Shown here: in pieces, positions 35,600 to 49,800 of the stretch
Numbering within the stretch: position 1 is the stretch's first letter
How the letters are laid out: each line of letters opens with the position of its first letter
Source: Strongylocentrotus droebachiensis
Lineage: Eukaryota > Echinodermata > Echinoidea > Camarodonta > Strongylocentrotidae
Direction: 5' to 3'
DNA: 64,000 nt
Assembly: GCA_035222895.1 (NCBI GenBank)
Contig: JAVYIG010000163.1
Coordinates: 1-64,000 of the forward strand
Position numbers and translations under genes: made by a program
The notes under the pieces: model-generated
Seen by the model: the letters and a program-made list of their open reading frames with translations, nothing else
Database searches by the model: none
Told to the model about the DNA's origin: nothing

Positions 35600-38304
35600 G
35601 GATTAGTATATCAGGAATGCATTGTTTTGATTAGAAATATGGGGATGCTGTAATGGACTGGCTTATATCTCATAACTTTGTTGAATATGTGTCTGTGAGA
35701 TGACTGTAGCCACATTTTGAGGTAGAAAAGAATTTAATCATTCCTTTTGTTAACAGCAAAAATATTATGAACAGTGAACAACGCATGTATATCAAACTTA
35801 CGATGTACATGTTTATTCCTGTTTGTTAAGCTCATTTTATAATAAGGCTTAAACTCAAACTCAAACTAAGACTCAAACATATGAAAGAATGATAGTGTAT
35901 TTAATCTACTACGACAATACAAATACAGAACATCACACAATGATATTGTACAATGACATTAATGATAATTATAAGCACTCCTAAGCAAAGTTGCAAAGAA
36001 ATAATCTGAAAAACGGTTATTCTGATTCACTCATCTGATGTACATAATTGTGTGGAGTGGTCTGTACATAAATCATAAAAACATCAAGAAAACCAACATG
36101 GGTTGACCCAGGGTGGCTCCACAGGGTGCTTTCATTAAATATGTAACAGAAACGGGTTTGAATTTCGAAATAACATGTTTGAAAATTGGCTGCACTGTTT
36201 GAATTTCAGCATTACATGTTTGAAAATCAGTAACGGGTTAAAATTCATTCATAACCAAAATTATTTCTTTAAAATTAATCAAAAGATTTGTTGTAAATTA
36301 TTTGAAATACAGCTCCGATTGCACCAGAGAGCACACAAGAACCCTAGAGCCCTTATGCGAGCCCTGGATCCTGGTAACGAGAGACTTTGAGCTTCTCTCA
36401 CATCAGTTCAGTTCAAGTTTCAAATTGACATGTTTGTATTTTTGTTGGTGGACCACCCTGGTTGATTGTAGTGTGGACAAACATAAAGCCTATCTTTTTT
36501 TTCTTCACTCAGCTATTGTAAATATTTATGTCGGGTCAATATCATATGTGGTTGTTTATATATGGTACAGGTAGTTTATATTTCACTTTGAGATACAAAT
36601 TGTTCTATTCTTCCAAGTACTGTCTACTCATGATGAGCTTTCATAGGCCATTTTCAATGTAGCATGGAGATAAAATATAAAATGAAAATAACAAATTCTA
36701 CATGTTTTTTGATCAATCAATTTTTTCTTTAACACATTTTTTCCATTTCACCTCTTTACAGCCAGAAGGGCGTTAATTCCCTTTTTTTACACAAGGTTAA
36801 CGTCCAAACAGATGTTTGAAAAACAATGTGACCTTAACGTTACAACAAAAAGTGCACACATGATAGGTATATACATGAAAAGATTGTACACAGCAAACAA
36901 GCAACCTGAAAAATTATTAGAGAAACTGAGGTTACATAAGAACATTTGATTTGTTTCAGATGCAGTAGTTACTAATCACTGTGAATATAAAATTATCAAT
37001 GCTACAAACAGAGACTTAACACAAAAACATTCAAAGGTTTCAATTTAAAAGTTTTAAATAAAATTTTTTCTTATAAATACTTTATGTAATATTCATCAAA
37101 ATTTGCATCATAGGCATAATTAAAATTTCATTGTTCCATAAGGCTCAGAAATCAAGGTGTTTCGAATGCATGGACGGCTGTTTTGCATACAAATGCATAC
37201 CGGTATACAGTATGACTGATATAGTTTGTTTTAATCAAAAACACTTTGAAGCACAAATATGCAACAGTACACAAAGATAAATAGGTCTACTAAAAGGATG
37301 TCTATGTACACAAAGTATTGAGCTCACAATATGAAGAATTACACACGATTCAAGTACCAGTTATCAAAATAAAATCTCTAGAATATATAGTTCATCAGTA
37401 TTATATACAATTCAGGAAAGACATAGAACGTACCACTCCATATGGACGGAATTTATAGCAAAATATATACAAAGATAAATTTGTATGAAATCTGAAAGAC
37501 TAGTTGATTATATACCAGTATTTATTTATTACGGTGTACATTATTAATCACCTTCTATCTCCCACTCTTGGGTATTTAAAGAGTTGAAAAAGATCACATG
37601 TCTCACAGAAATCTTGCTCTGTCTATCTCTCTCTCTTTCTGTCTGTCAGTCTCTCTCTCTCTCTCCTTCTCCATCTCTTTCTCATTCTTCTCTCCCACAA
37701 ACACACAGATTATTTCAAGGCAACACTAATTATCAAAAATTGAGATGTCATATACCAGTATAATATTAAAATCAATACATACAGATTATGTAAGATTTTT
37801 GTACAAATGGGTGAAAAAGTTTTAAAAAATTGAATAATGGAATGAGTGCAAATTCTCTGAGATGCAGTCAACCTCATATGTAGAAAGTTTGAATAATGTC
37901 AACTCTGATTAGTTTGCTTGCACAGACCCTTGTCAGTTGCATTGATTTACGAAATATCTGAACTATTAAAGAGACTATGCCTGCTGCTTAGTCTAGTGTG
38001 TCCCATAGGCTCTATACTTGAGCTGCTCCTTTTACAAAGACACAGCCAAAGACTGATCTATCATGCTCTACCCTGACTGCCTTTAAGACTTTATAGAATT
38101 GTGTTTCAGTATCAGATTAAAGTCTGTGCTTGCAGACTAAACTCTGGGACCCATTTCACAAAGCATTTTTTCAATGACAAATGACAAAAACCAGTGTCAA
38201 ATCTGCTGATAACCAATCAGAAGCAAGGATTTCAGTAGCTTATAACAGAAACTGTCATTTGTCACTGATGACAAGTTCTGTGAAACGCCCCCCTGATCAT
38301 ATTC
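35600..38304 (-). other. Tail-to-tail intergenic region / probable 3'UTR of the minus-strand gene
   Basis: No ORF of interest. On the minus strand an AATAAA (plus 35812-35817, 'tttatt') could end the downstream gene's transcript. A CT-rich microsatellite lies at about 37620-37690. About 38145-38295 is a hairpin-type MITE ('catttcacaaagca' ... 'tctgtgaaacgcccccc') whose inverted relative is at about 45836-45985. It ends only about 10 bases from the stop codon. Confidence 0.4.
38145..38295 (+). mobile_element. Hairpin MITE ('ttcacaaagc' family), copy near the stop codon
   Basis: Shared with about 45836-45985 in inverse orientation: 'aatgacaaatgacaaa', 'ctgctgataaccaatcag', 'gcaaggatttcagtagctta' and 'gtcatttgtcactgatgac'. 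Ends are 'catttcacaaagca' and 'tctgtgaaacg'. It directly follows the stop codon of the minus-strand gene, so it would form the start of its 3'UTR. Confidence 0.8.
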
Positions 38305-40899
38305 TCACATCTCCTCTACATCACTGTTGGTGGGCGACGCCCCTCCAAGGTTATGAGGCACATGCAGCGAAGGCTGGGAGGTCATCTTGGATCCCCCTCC
38401 CAGTGACCCCACCCCCAACGCCTCCCCCTTCCTCCGGAGGGCGGGGGAAGGGGTCCCAGGGATGTTGAGTAGATCCTGGGATCCGATGCCTCCTTGGGTC
38501 TTGGGGCGGAGGTGGTTGATCCCCGCCCGGTCCAGGGAAAGCAGGTGGATGCTTTCGGCCGACCCCGCCCATTTCTCCTGACCAGAGGCCTGGTTTTGCA
38601 GGGCAGCACGGAGGTCTTTGTCTAGTCCCACCACGCCCATTTCACCAAACACCTGTTAGATAAAAAGAACAATTCAAATGGATGATTAAAGTCCATTTTT
38701 AGTTTATGGTGAGCAAAAAACATTTGTTCATCTGGTTTTTTAAAATTTGAAATGATAAAGAAATGGAAAGATTCTAGCAATTGAATGATGCAGTTGTATT
38801 CCAAAATTGTCTAAAAGAGGAATATTAAATCAAAGCAAAAAAAAGACGATTTGTACCCCAGCCCAGGATGTAATTTCCAATGAGCAATTGATACATCAGA
38901 ACACAGCTCTAAACTATAAATAAAATGTGCATTAACATCAAACATAAACAGAAGAATATATCTGGTTTGGTTTTTATCACTGTGTCTTATCCAAACAAAT
39001 TATTACACTACAGTGAAATGAAATGAATAATGTACACAGTTCCAAATGATGTAGGCTAATATTTCTGCTGTACTGGGATAATAGGTGGATCACAAAATAT
39101 AAAACATCGCAAAATAGGGAAAGCCAAAAGCCATATGTCCCTCCTTTCCTTTAATACATGTTAATTTAATTCAATTATTTTTATTCATCCAAATTCACAG
39201 TAATACATGGAAATTTGTTTTGGTCACACATTGTAAAAATATGTAAGATATATATGAAAAACTATATCCTTGTGATTATAATCACAGAAGAATTATCAAA
39301 ATAAAAGATAGACAACATAGCAACATTATTATTATTACACATTGAAAATTATGTATTTACCTCAACAATGGAGCCATCTGGGAGTCGTAAGAAATGTCGG
39401 AAGAGCTCTCGCAAGCCATCCAAGTGAAGAGTGTGGACTGAGACATGAGTGGTGATCTCTCGCTTGCCATCCTGCTTTTCTGAATCCTTCCCAGGCCTCT
39501 CCTCAAGATTATCTTCCTCCTGCAAAAAACAAAAACAAAAACATTACTGAATGTAGTATCTTATGATAAGTTTATAAAGCATAGCCTGCATGAAAATCCT
39601 CTGAACAGAAAAGGTCACTTGTCTCATACATACATTTCACAAACTATATCTGGGGAGTGTTTCACAAAGGCTAAGATCGACTTTAAGTTGGACTTAACTA
39701 TGGCATGCCGGTCATGCCACCATTTGCTCTCACCGTTATGATCTTTAGATAATATTTTTTCCATCCATAATGAATTTATCAAAAAATTAAAATTCTGTAG
39801 ATTTGAGAGACCAATGGCAGTAAATGGTGAGAGCAAACAGTGGCATGAACGGCCTGCCATAGTTAAGTTGAACTTAAAGTCGATCTTTGTTTTTGTGATA
39901 CACTCCCCATACATGTATCTCCATAAAATCTGAACAAGTCCCAGGTCACAATGTCAGGAATGGGGTTAGGTGTTGGAAATGTGATTTTTATGATTTCATA
40001 TCTTTAGGGAATCAGTGATAATTATTCTTCTGTTGACTGATTTTGACATTGTATGACAAATAACCATATTCACTAAATATGTAGAAGCATCTTCTCTCAT
40101 AGTGAATTAAAAAAAAAAATTGCTCTTTGATCCGGGGTGTGCAATTTTCCCCCACCTATTTCACCTCATTGCTCATTTCCAAATGTGCTTGCATGAATAT
40201 ATAAGAAAAAACAGCAACCAACAATTTCTCTAAGAATTAAGATCAATCAATTATTCTATCAATCTATCAATACAAATATTGATCAATCTATCTATTCCCA
40301 TTGAATTAATCACTAAACCACCAAATTAATAAATCAATCAATTAATCAATCAAAGTGATATAATTATCATTTGTTATAATATGATGACATGGATCGATCC
40401 TAATCAAATGATTGGTTGAAAGCGTACACGTGACCAGGCATTTATTTTGCCTAACGCGTAATTTGGATAATGACCGGTCCTTGCCCAATGGTAAATGACT
40501 GGTCATTATCAAAATCATGTTATAAAACATCATTTTATAAAACAAATAAAACATAATCTTATACAACAAATAATACACATCATTTTGTTCAGGCATTAGT
40601 AAAATTACCCACACTCGGTACCTTAAAAACAGTCCAAAGGTACCTCGTGTGGGTAATTCTTACTAATACCCTCACTGACGTGTATTATTTGTATAATACT
40701 CACGTCTTCCTCCTCCCATATGTAATCATAGACAGCCACCTTGCGTCTCTCTCCCTCCTCACCCCTCCACTGCTCTGCTTTGTTACAGATGTAAGCAAGC
40801 TCCTGGTTACTGATCTCGAGGTCAAAGGGCATGAAGAAATCATCCTCCGCAGCATGGAGACGGTGAAAGATGTCCAGCATACGACCGTTGTTGTGCAGC
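38305..40899 (-). CDS. Unnamed membrane protein, last three exons: C-terminal tail
   Basis: Exons 40899-40704, 39519-39361 and 38652-38305. They follow the last membrane helix and read as soluble sequence: RMLDIFHRLHAAEDDFFMP, then an acidic/basic segment, then a compact stretch (HLDGLRELFRHFLRLPDG), and finally a Gly/Ser/Pro-rich tail ending SDVEEM. The last exon is GC-rich compared with its surroundings. The first of these exons has its acceptor end copied twice more in the upstream intron (see 40879-41560). Confidence 0.85.
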
Positions 40900-43800
40900 C
40901 TGTACTCATACATGAGAAAAATTAATAAAAATCATTTACGCAGAGCTCAAAAGGTTCTCAACAAACCAGCTTTTACTCTTCAAATTTGTGTAACTAATAT
41001 TCATTCTATTTGTCCAACAAACGACTGTTGTTGTGCAGCCTGCCGTACATGAGAAAATGAATAAATAATTAAAAGTCATTTACACAGAGCTCAAAAAGAT
41101 CTCAACAAATCAGTTTTTCCTTGACCTCCAAATTGGCAATACTAATATTCATTCCATTTACAATATACACAAAACATGAAAATAACAAAAATAACAAAAA
41201 TAGCAACCAAATTCACAGGAGTTGACCGAGTTACTTTCTTCTCTCCATTTTGGCCAAATTCTAAAATATATTTCTTCTGCAAATTACAGAGACCGTTGTT
41301 GTGCAGCCTGCGCACTCATACATGAAGAGAAAATGAATATATATATATTTTTCATTTTCTAGGAGCTCAAAAAGATCTCAACAAATCAGCTTTTCCTCTT
41401 CAAATTGGCAATACTAATATTCATTCCGTTTGCATTATACACAAAAAATGAAAAAAAAAAAAAAAAAAAAAAATCAAAAAATAGGAACCAAATTCACAAG
41501 AGTTGACTGAGTTACTTTCTTCTCTCCATTTTGGCCACAATCAAAAATATGTTTCTTCTGCAAATGATAAAGAGGATAATTTAGACAACATTTTGGTATT
41601 ACTGTATTAAGAAAACGGCATGGGAGTACGGTGTTTGTACAGCTACACACTTTTTTTTTCTCCTGTCTTTCTAAAAGACCTATAAGTATAAGTCTTACCG
41701 CAAGAAGTACATGTAGAAGATGACGCAGGTTAAGAAGGAGAGGAAGACGATGATGGGAACCGTCAACAGAATACCCATCAAGCCGTTGTCATGGATACGG
41801 TAGAAATGGTAGTACAGCTTGGCAGCATCTGCTATGGGCACATCGCTATTGGTGTTGGCATAACGCTGTTTGGAGATGAGGTGAATATATAGAAATGTTG
41901 CAGGTTTATTCAATAGTGATGGCTTAGGAGGACAGATGGAGGTGGAAGAGGTCTTTAGGACAGTAACAAAGAGTAAAAACTTGGGCACAGATCCTTTCTT
42001 TTACTTCATGAACCACCCATTATTATTCATACAATTTCACTAGCCATAGCAGCAAAAGTATGGGGTATCCTAACATCCAAGGTTCACTGTCACTGATAAC
42101 AAGATACTGCTTCGATTTTCAAGTGTAAAATGATTTCATCTTTCCGTAAACACACAGAAAGCTTTTAAATTTTGACTGATTACCAGTAATAAAGTGAATT
42201 GCTAGAGAGCATATACACTGTAGATGCAGTTAACATTGATCGCAATGTGTGACACACATATCAAGTACAGCCATAACATGTTAGACCCAAACAATGACAC
42301 TCTGCTTAGACTAGAAAAAACACAAGAAGGATATTACCATGCAAGGACTATACATGACTTATGAATAACTGCATACACAGACTTTATCCCAAAAGGGGCA
42401 GGGGAACAGAATTGCTGATTTTCGCTTGAGCATCTGAAGAATCAAATTTATAAAACTCTTTTAATTTCTCATCTTTCATCAAATATTGCTCATATTTTTG
42501 ATGTTTTTATTAGTTAACATGATGCCAGTGAGGACTCCCCCCTTTGATACATCTTGTACAATTTAAAATCTAAAATGTTCAGATATTATATAAAAAAACA
42601 AGATCAAAACTATTCCATAAAGCGGAGAGATAGGATCTTGATAATTGTTTAATAAGGACTCTTAATCTTACCACAAATGGTGTAACCAGGACTAGTTTTT
42701 CATCATTTAGGCAATGAATGACTTAGCCATAAATGCACAAGATGAAGAAATCTAATAACCTATCAAACCTCATTCTCAGATATCACAGCCCAATGCTTAG
42801 ATCCCTAACTAATGGGGTGTTGCAAGAAAGTTGCAATCAATTGCAAATTCCCCAAATCAAGCGTAAGTCTTGCAATTAACTAGCAAATCAACTTTCTTGA
42901 AAACGCCCCATTTTAAGAGAGATAGAGGGAGAGGGAAAATAAAAGCTAGATCTAGTTAATTCAATTTTTGAAACTTTAAACCTAACAAAATCTTAGGAAA
43001 TTTAGGAGACTTGTGGGGCGTTGCAAGAAGGCTGAGTTGCAATCGATTGCAAATATCAGTTGCAAATTTTGCAACTTGCAATCAATCGCAACGCCCCATA
43101 AGACTTCAGATGTCAATACATTTCAAGGACTCGCTTTCTTACCCCAAGTGGTGCATCGATGATGGCGATGAGGAAGGGGTCAAGCAGGGTCATGATGGCG
43201 AAGACGATCACAAACTTGCAGAAGAGGTCCGGGAAGTTTCCCACCACCTTCTGGAAGAGCCAGCAGATGAAGACGAGGAGGGACAGAAACACGACGTTGG
43301 TCAGCGGTCCTAAGATGACCACTGCCACCTCTTCCTTGGTCTGCAGGAGAGAGGCCTGGTAGTTGAGACTGACCGTGTAAGGCAGGAACTGGAATCTGAG
43401 TATCAGAAGGAAAATGTAATACATGTAGCAGCATTTATTACATAGTCAAAATAGACATGAGTGTAGATTGATCATAGTTATGGCATACAGAGATATATCA
43501 CAATATAGCATACATGGCCCAGGACAATGGATTTGCCAAAGCAGGGTATAACATAGACATAAAACATACAGTTGTACAGATATGATATAAATAGTTCAAT
43601 GAGATAATATAAATGAGGTAATTTAACATTTCAGAAATATTAATAAAATGGAAATAAATCATATATAAGTGTTGTTTTTATCATATGATAATGATGTGGT
43701 AAGTACTGTGGAGTATATTGATAATAATAATAATCATAATTTAAATATTTCTTTCAATACTATATGTACACAGCTGATATTATGTGCTAGGCAATTGCAA

Positions 43801-46800
43801 TACTTCAAAACTTATCATCAAACTATCATGTACAACATCATTAATTTTCTATGTGAGAATGTGACATATTAAAGTGTACATCTAAAAGTATTCAACACAG
43901 GCCTCAATTCAACCAGTTCACCTTTCATTCTTGTGTAACGAAAAACAAAAACATCAAATTGACAAAGAGTAACATTAAGTGTTTTTTTAGCATGACAGAT
44001 TTTATGTTGAAGTTATTATTACCAAAAAAGACCCAAAGAACAATCCCTGAGAGTTGATTTATATTTTTAAGGCCGCCATCGATATCAAGCTTAACGTTCT
44101 TGATGGCGGTCTCCTGCGTTTTTTGTAATTTATCTTTTTTCATTGACAAATATTTGTGTTTGTATGCATCTTATTTAATGTACTTAAAAATTTATAATTA
44201 TGTATAATGAAGAAATAATTGTTACTTTATGTACATGATTACATATTATATTTTAAAAACGCAGAAAAAAAAAGAAAAAAAAGAGTATTTTTAGTGGAGA
44301 GCTAGGGAACTCACGTGCTGATTGGGACCGTGATGATGTTGAGGAAGGCCCACTGGCCCAGGTAATGGAGGTACATCCTGACAAAGAAGATGACACAGAG
44401 GAGAAGGATCAGGGTCCAGAACTCCCTGGACCTCCACTGGGAGAGACCCAGCTCAGAGAAGAGCTGACGACTGATGTACTGCACCTTCTCGTGACCCTGA
44501 CGGGCTGTGTGACCCTTTGTGGAGAACGGTTTTCTAAAGAGAGATAACAAAAGATAATGCATGCAGTCAGAAGGCAATTAACGATAAACGGAAGTATACA
44601 TTGTGAGAGAGATAAAAGTAATAGTGATCGAGCATCTCCTCTGTACTTTCAGAATATTTTCCACAGCCTATAAGCTATAAGTATCTGTCAATATTTCTGA
44701 TCTCTTTTGTAACAAAAAAAAACAACAAACAGTTCATCAATATCAAGTTACAACAACTGATATCATTAATTGGTTGTGAGCAAATTTGTAATAGAAATAT
44801 GGCAGGAATAATGAAACAGGACTCTGCACCTGTTTTTACATTAATATTTACTATAGTTTTGTTAACCCTAATTGGAAGAAGATACAAGACTTTAAGGGGA
44901 AAGGGCCACTGTGCACCATTCCAAGCTGATTAACTAATGGACACTTCCTATTCAAAGGCCTGAAAACCCTGGTGCAAATAAAAGCATTATAAAATTAAAA
45001 AAAAAAAAAAAATGGTTATTTATATAGCGCCCGTTTCCGTCAGGTTCTTGTAAATGCATTGCAAGTTGGGTAAAATGGGCCCCTATGTGTGTTACACGAT
45101 ACTGAAATATGACATTACCCTACTTGTCATTGCATTGCACTGCAGCATTTCGTAGTGGTTTACCCACTCATGAGGATGAAAACCTAAATAGGGTTAGAGG
45201 AGAGGTAGAGGACTTACTGCACAGCACAGCCGTGAGTGGCTAGCTCCTCGAGGTGGGTGAGCTTCTTGCGTTTTTTGCGCTGGTTGAGCAGAGTTGTCTT
45301 AGGGATCATGGTGTACATGCGACGGATGTAGTCGGTCTGTGGCGGGTTCAGATGTTGCTGTGTAGGTAAAGTATACATATTATTGCAATTTTAAACATCA
45401 CTAGTTAAGTTATTACATATATATACATGTTTATATGTATGGTGATGATCACAATGTCTACTAAATAAGAGATAAATAGAAAAAATGCAGGAGAAAGTTA
45501 TGGAAGAAGAAAAAAACATGAATAGACAGGGTAAGAAATATGAAGAGCAGGGGAAAGAAAGATAAGAGAGAGAGAGAGGGAGATAAAGAGAGAGGGAAAG
45601 GGGGGGGGGGGGCAAAACATGGGTGAAACAATTTTTATTTCTTATTTGATAGCTCTACAAGGTTCTCAATGAATGAGAAACAATTAAAATTATTATTTAA
45701 AAAAACACATAAAATTTGAAACAAAATAAGATCACACCTATTCAAATTGGCTATTAAACTCACATTTCCCTCCTTTAAAGGTAGCCTAATTTAAAAGAGA
45801 GGTCTTTTGAGCATACACAGAATTTTCATAACATCAGGGCCCTGTTTCACAAAACTTGTCATCAGTGACAAATGACAGTTTTTGTTATAAGCTACTGAAA
45901 TCCTTGCTCCTGATTGGTTATCAGCAGATTTGTCACTGATATTTGTCATTTTTCATTGAAAAAAGGCTTTGTGAAACAACCTCTAGTTATTAACAAACCT
46001 TGTAGAAGAGCCCAGGCTCGCCCTTCACCGCCCGGAACCCGTCTTCCTTCTTCTTGATGTAGTCTTCGTCATCATCGTCGGACTCGGAGTCCGTGTCGAG
46101 GTAAGCCTTCTCGTACTTGCCCAGGAGCTTCCTGGAGCCCACGGTGGTCGGAGGCGGATCCTCGTCCTTCTGCTTGGTGCCACGGAAACGGACGCCCCCT
46201 TCTGATGATTCCAGGGTCTTGGTGGAGGCCTCACTCTCCTGGGATGGGAGAAAGGGAGATTGATGATAATGAGGTTATTTGAAATTTAATCTGTATTCTT
46301 TCTATATCATGTTTACTTTTCACAATGATGTTTTGATGTATGTCTAATTTATATGTATATATATGTTATGCAGGGCCCCCAAGTATAACAGTATCTTGAC
46401 TACTGATGGGGCTGCCCTGTTGAAATAAAACGAAATAAATAAATAAATGGTTCATACATGGTGGAATTGTTGGGAATGGTAATTAGAGAGGTAATGTTGA
46501 GAATGGTAGAGAGGTTGCAAGTCATTTGAATTCTTGATCATAAAAGAGATAGAGGATCATCTTAAAAATAAAATCTTTGACTGGGTACTAATTTTGAAAG
46601 GATATGTATAAATGGCAGTTTGAGATTTAAAGGAACAAAATTTGTTTCGCACACATTTGTAAAAACCTAGTAACAGGAACTTATCGTTTCAAGACTGATA
46701 AAATCTTTCACACTCCCTTTGCTGATGGTAAGACTATAGCCTGGAAACAACCAGAACCAGTAATGCTATCTTCTCTTCCCTATCCTTTCCCACCTCCTTT

Positions 46801-49800
46801 AACACCTCCCCAACCCCTTCCAGTAATAGTTTTTTTTCCCTGGCTAGACCTCTTCTTTACCAGTTTAAGGCTGTCATTATCTTCCACACTCTCTTTGCTG
46901 CTGGTGAGGACAGCCTTGATACTTGCCATAACAGTGCTACTCTTGTCATTTTCCACCCCGGCTCTCCCAATCACACTTCAACTATCATTCAGTGCTGCAA
47001 CATTCCAAGACTACCCTACACTCAACGTCCTACACCTACTATTAAAACAACTACATGTAACCTGTTTTAAGGCTTTTCTTTCATACTCCCCTCACTGCCA
47101 GTGAGGCCATCCTTGATACTACAAGAACCACTAAAGCCAAATGCTCTTGGAAATGACTCCTTTACCACCCCCCCCCCTTACTCACCCCTTAAAGTATTAC
47201 TATTTTATTTTTCTGGATCTGCCTCCTCCTTACCAGTTTCAGGCTGTCGTTATCTTTCATACTCCCCTCACTGCTAGTGAGGCCGTCCTTGATACTACCA
47301 GAGCCACTTAACCCACATAAATGAGAAATGACTCCTTAGTTACCCCTCCCCCCTTTAAGTATTACTATTTTTATTTCTCTGGATCTGCCTCCTCCTTACC
47401 AGTTTGAGGCTGTCGTTATCTTTCATACTCCCCTCACTGCTAGTGAGGCCAGCCTTGATACTCCCTGAACCAACGCTGCTGCTACCTTCTCTCGGAGTTG
47501 AAGACTCTCCTTCCTCACTGCCCAGGCCAAAGCTGACCTTTGACCCCTTCACGTCGGCAGCTGATTGGTTATCACCTGGAATACATGAACAAATAAAACG
47601 ATTACAAAACTGAATGAGGATTTTAAGTGCTCATAGGCTTTGTAAATGGTATCCACTTGTAACAATGAAGTTCACACATCCTCGTCTTGGTACCTTATAT
47701 TTTGACAGGCACAAGAAGTCCTACGTAACACATAGGCGTACTAAATGTTCTCATTTTTCTCATTAATTAATTACCAAAACTTTGAATGCACATGAAAATT
47801 TTGATAAAAAACAGTCATAAAAAACAAAATGGAAGATTACCACTCTAATGGTTACAGGATTGCATATAACAGCATTGATCCCAAACAGAACATGATCTCT
47901 CTCAATCTCGAAACTCCAACTTAAAACACTTTCCCCCAATTATTGTTTTGGGCCAACATACGGTCTTAATCCACATTTTTAAAGTTAAAAATTGGGTGTT
48001 AAAAATCTTCACCCAAATACTTGTGTTTATTTGTTTCCATCAAAAAGGAACAATTAACTCCATACAAATAACTGAAATGTTAGGATATGTTTTTATTGGA
48101 GTGGGCTTATATATGTTACCGTTGGTCGAAGCAACGTCGACCTGCGATCCAGGGATGGGTTCTTCTCCATCAATCGCTTCTTCAGCTCCCTTGATTCTAT
48201 CGGGATAACCGATCAAGTTGGAGGAGAACTGCAGCTCGACCTCGTATTCCTTCTGGCCAGCCAGGTACCTGTAAAAGTCAAAGGTCAAATCAATTCTCTA
48301 CACATACTAGGTGGGCATTCAGTCAAATCCAATCCAAAAATTTATAAAGCGCCAATATCTAGTTGCCTAATCAAAGGTGCTGATGAGACTGAAAAACTAC
48401 AAAAAAATCTCTGTTCATGATTTTAACTGGGAAATGCAAAAAAGCAGTGACCTATTCTAAGCAATCTGAAATAGGTTTGTCTTTAGTTGAGCTCTGCAAA
48501 TAGACAATTGGTGACAAGAGCGAAATGAGTGAGGACATATGAAATGTAATGTATTTGTCAATAGTAAGACATGTCATCTTGCTGTTCGTGATCTGCTGTA
48601 TCTATGTCAGGTAGTTTATAATACCTGTACCCTTTACACCAAGCTGTCGGCAAGAGACAGAAGGCAACTAGAAGGCAATCCTCACAACTACAAACCAGGG
48701 CGTGTTTCACAAAGACTAAGATCAACCTTAAGTTGGACTCACCATTACTATCTTTAGATAATATTTTTTCCTTTAATAATGAATTATCAACAAATATCAA
48801 TTCTGTAGATTTGTGGCTATGATTTGAACGTCTCTTGAGAAACCTTGCCAGTAAATGGTGAAAGCAAACGGTGGCAAGAACAGCCTGCCATAGATAAGTC
48901 CAACTTAAAGTCGGTCTTAGTCTTTCTGAAACATCCCCCTGGATTATATATGTTATATTATCATGATTCATTACTTCCTCATTATCAATGTCATTATCAT
49001 CATCATCATCATCATCATCATCTTCATCACCATCACCACCCTCCTCCTCATCATCATCATTATCTCATCAGACTCACCTTGGTAATCTGACAATCTCAAA
49101 GTAGATGTTACAAAGCCAGTGATCGAGATCAGAAGCCATCAGTTTCTCCACAGTCTCATGGCGATCGATGCGGGTATCAACCTCCCCTCTCAGCATGGGA
49201 GTTATATACCTTCACAAAACAAAAACAAAGAGCAATGTTTTAAAAAAAATCTTTCTGATTTTAAATTCCTTCATAAATTTAATACGAGATGTATTCAGCA
49301 AGTCTTTTATATCCAAACTTCTGAAGGATTATTACAAATATTTTTAAATGCACGGAAGCTGAACATTTTATTGTTTGGGATAACTATGGGGTAAATTTAT
49401 GTCTGTAGCATATCAAATGCCAATGGAAAATAACTACCGGTAATATAAAATGCACTGGTAATTCTGTCACTTACTTTCATTGACAGAAAAATGAATGGTT
49501 TACGTGTCAAGGATACGGATGCTAAATTTAAAGTACCCTTTGTGAAGTTTTAAAAAAAGAGGGGGGTCCATTACAATTTAAAGGGGATATAAAAGCGATA
49601 TATATGAAAGGGTCATGGTGTGGTGGTTCTGACTTTCCTCTTTCAATCATAAGGTTGCGAGTTCGAATCTCACTCCAGGACGTTAATTTCCTTCAGGAAG
49701 AAATTCATCCACATTGTGCTGCACTCCACCCAGGTGAAGTGAATGGGGACCTGGTAGGATTTTATTCCTTGAAATGCAGAGCATGTGAAAAATGCTCTGC

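Noticed and set aside
38305-44533. Assignment of the minus-strand gene to the polycystin/TRP channel family
   Set aside because: Four hydrophobic helices are visible, but there is no recognisable pore, S4-like segment or polycystin extracellular domain, so a family name would be a guess.
47234-47310. Exon copy as a functional alternative exon
   Set aside because: The donor is good, but the only nearby acceptor puts it in a frame with an immediate stop (TGG CTC TGG TAG), and the pyrimidine tract is weak.
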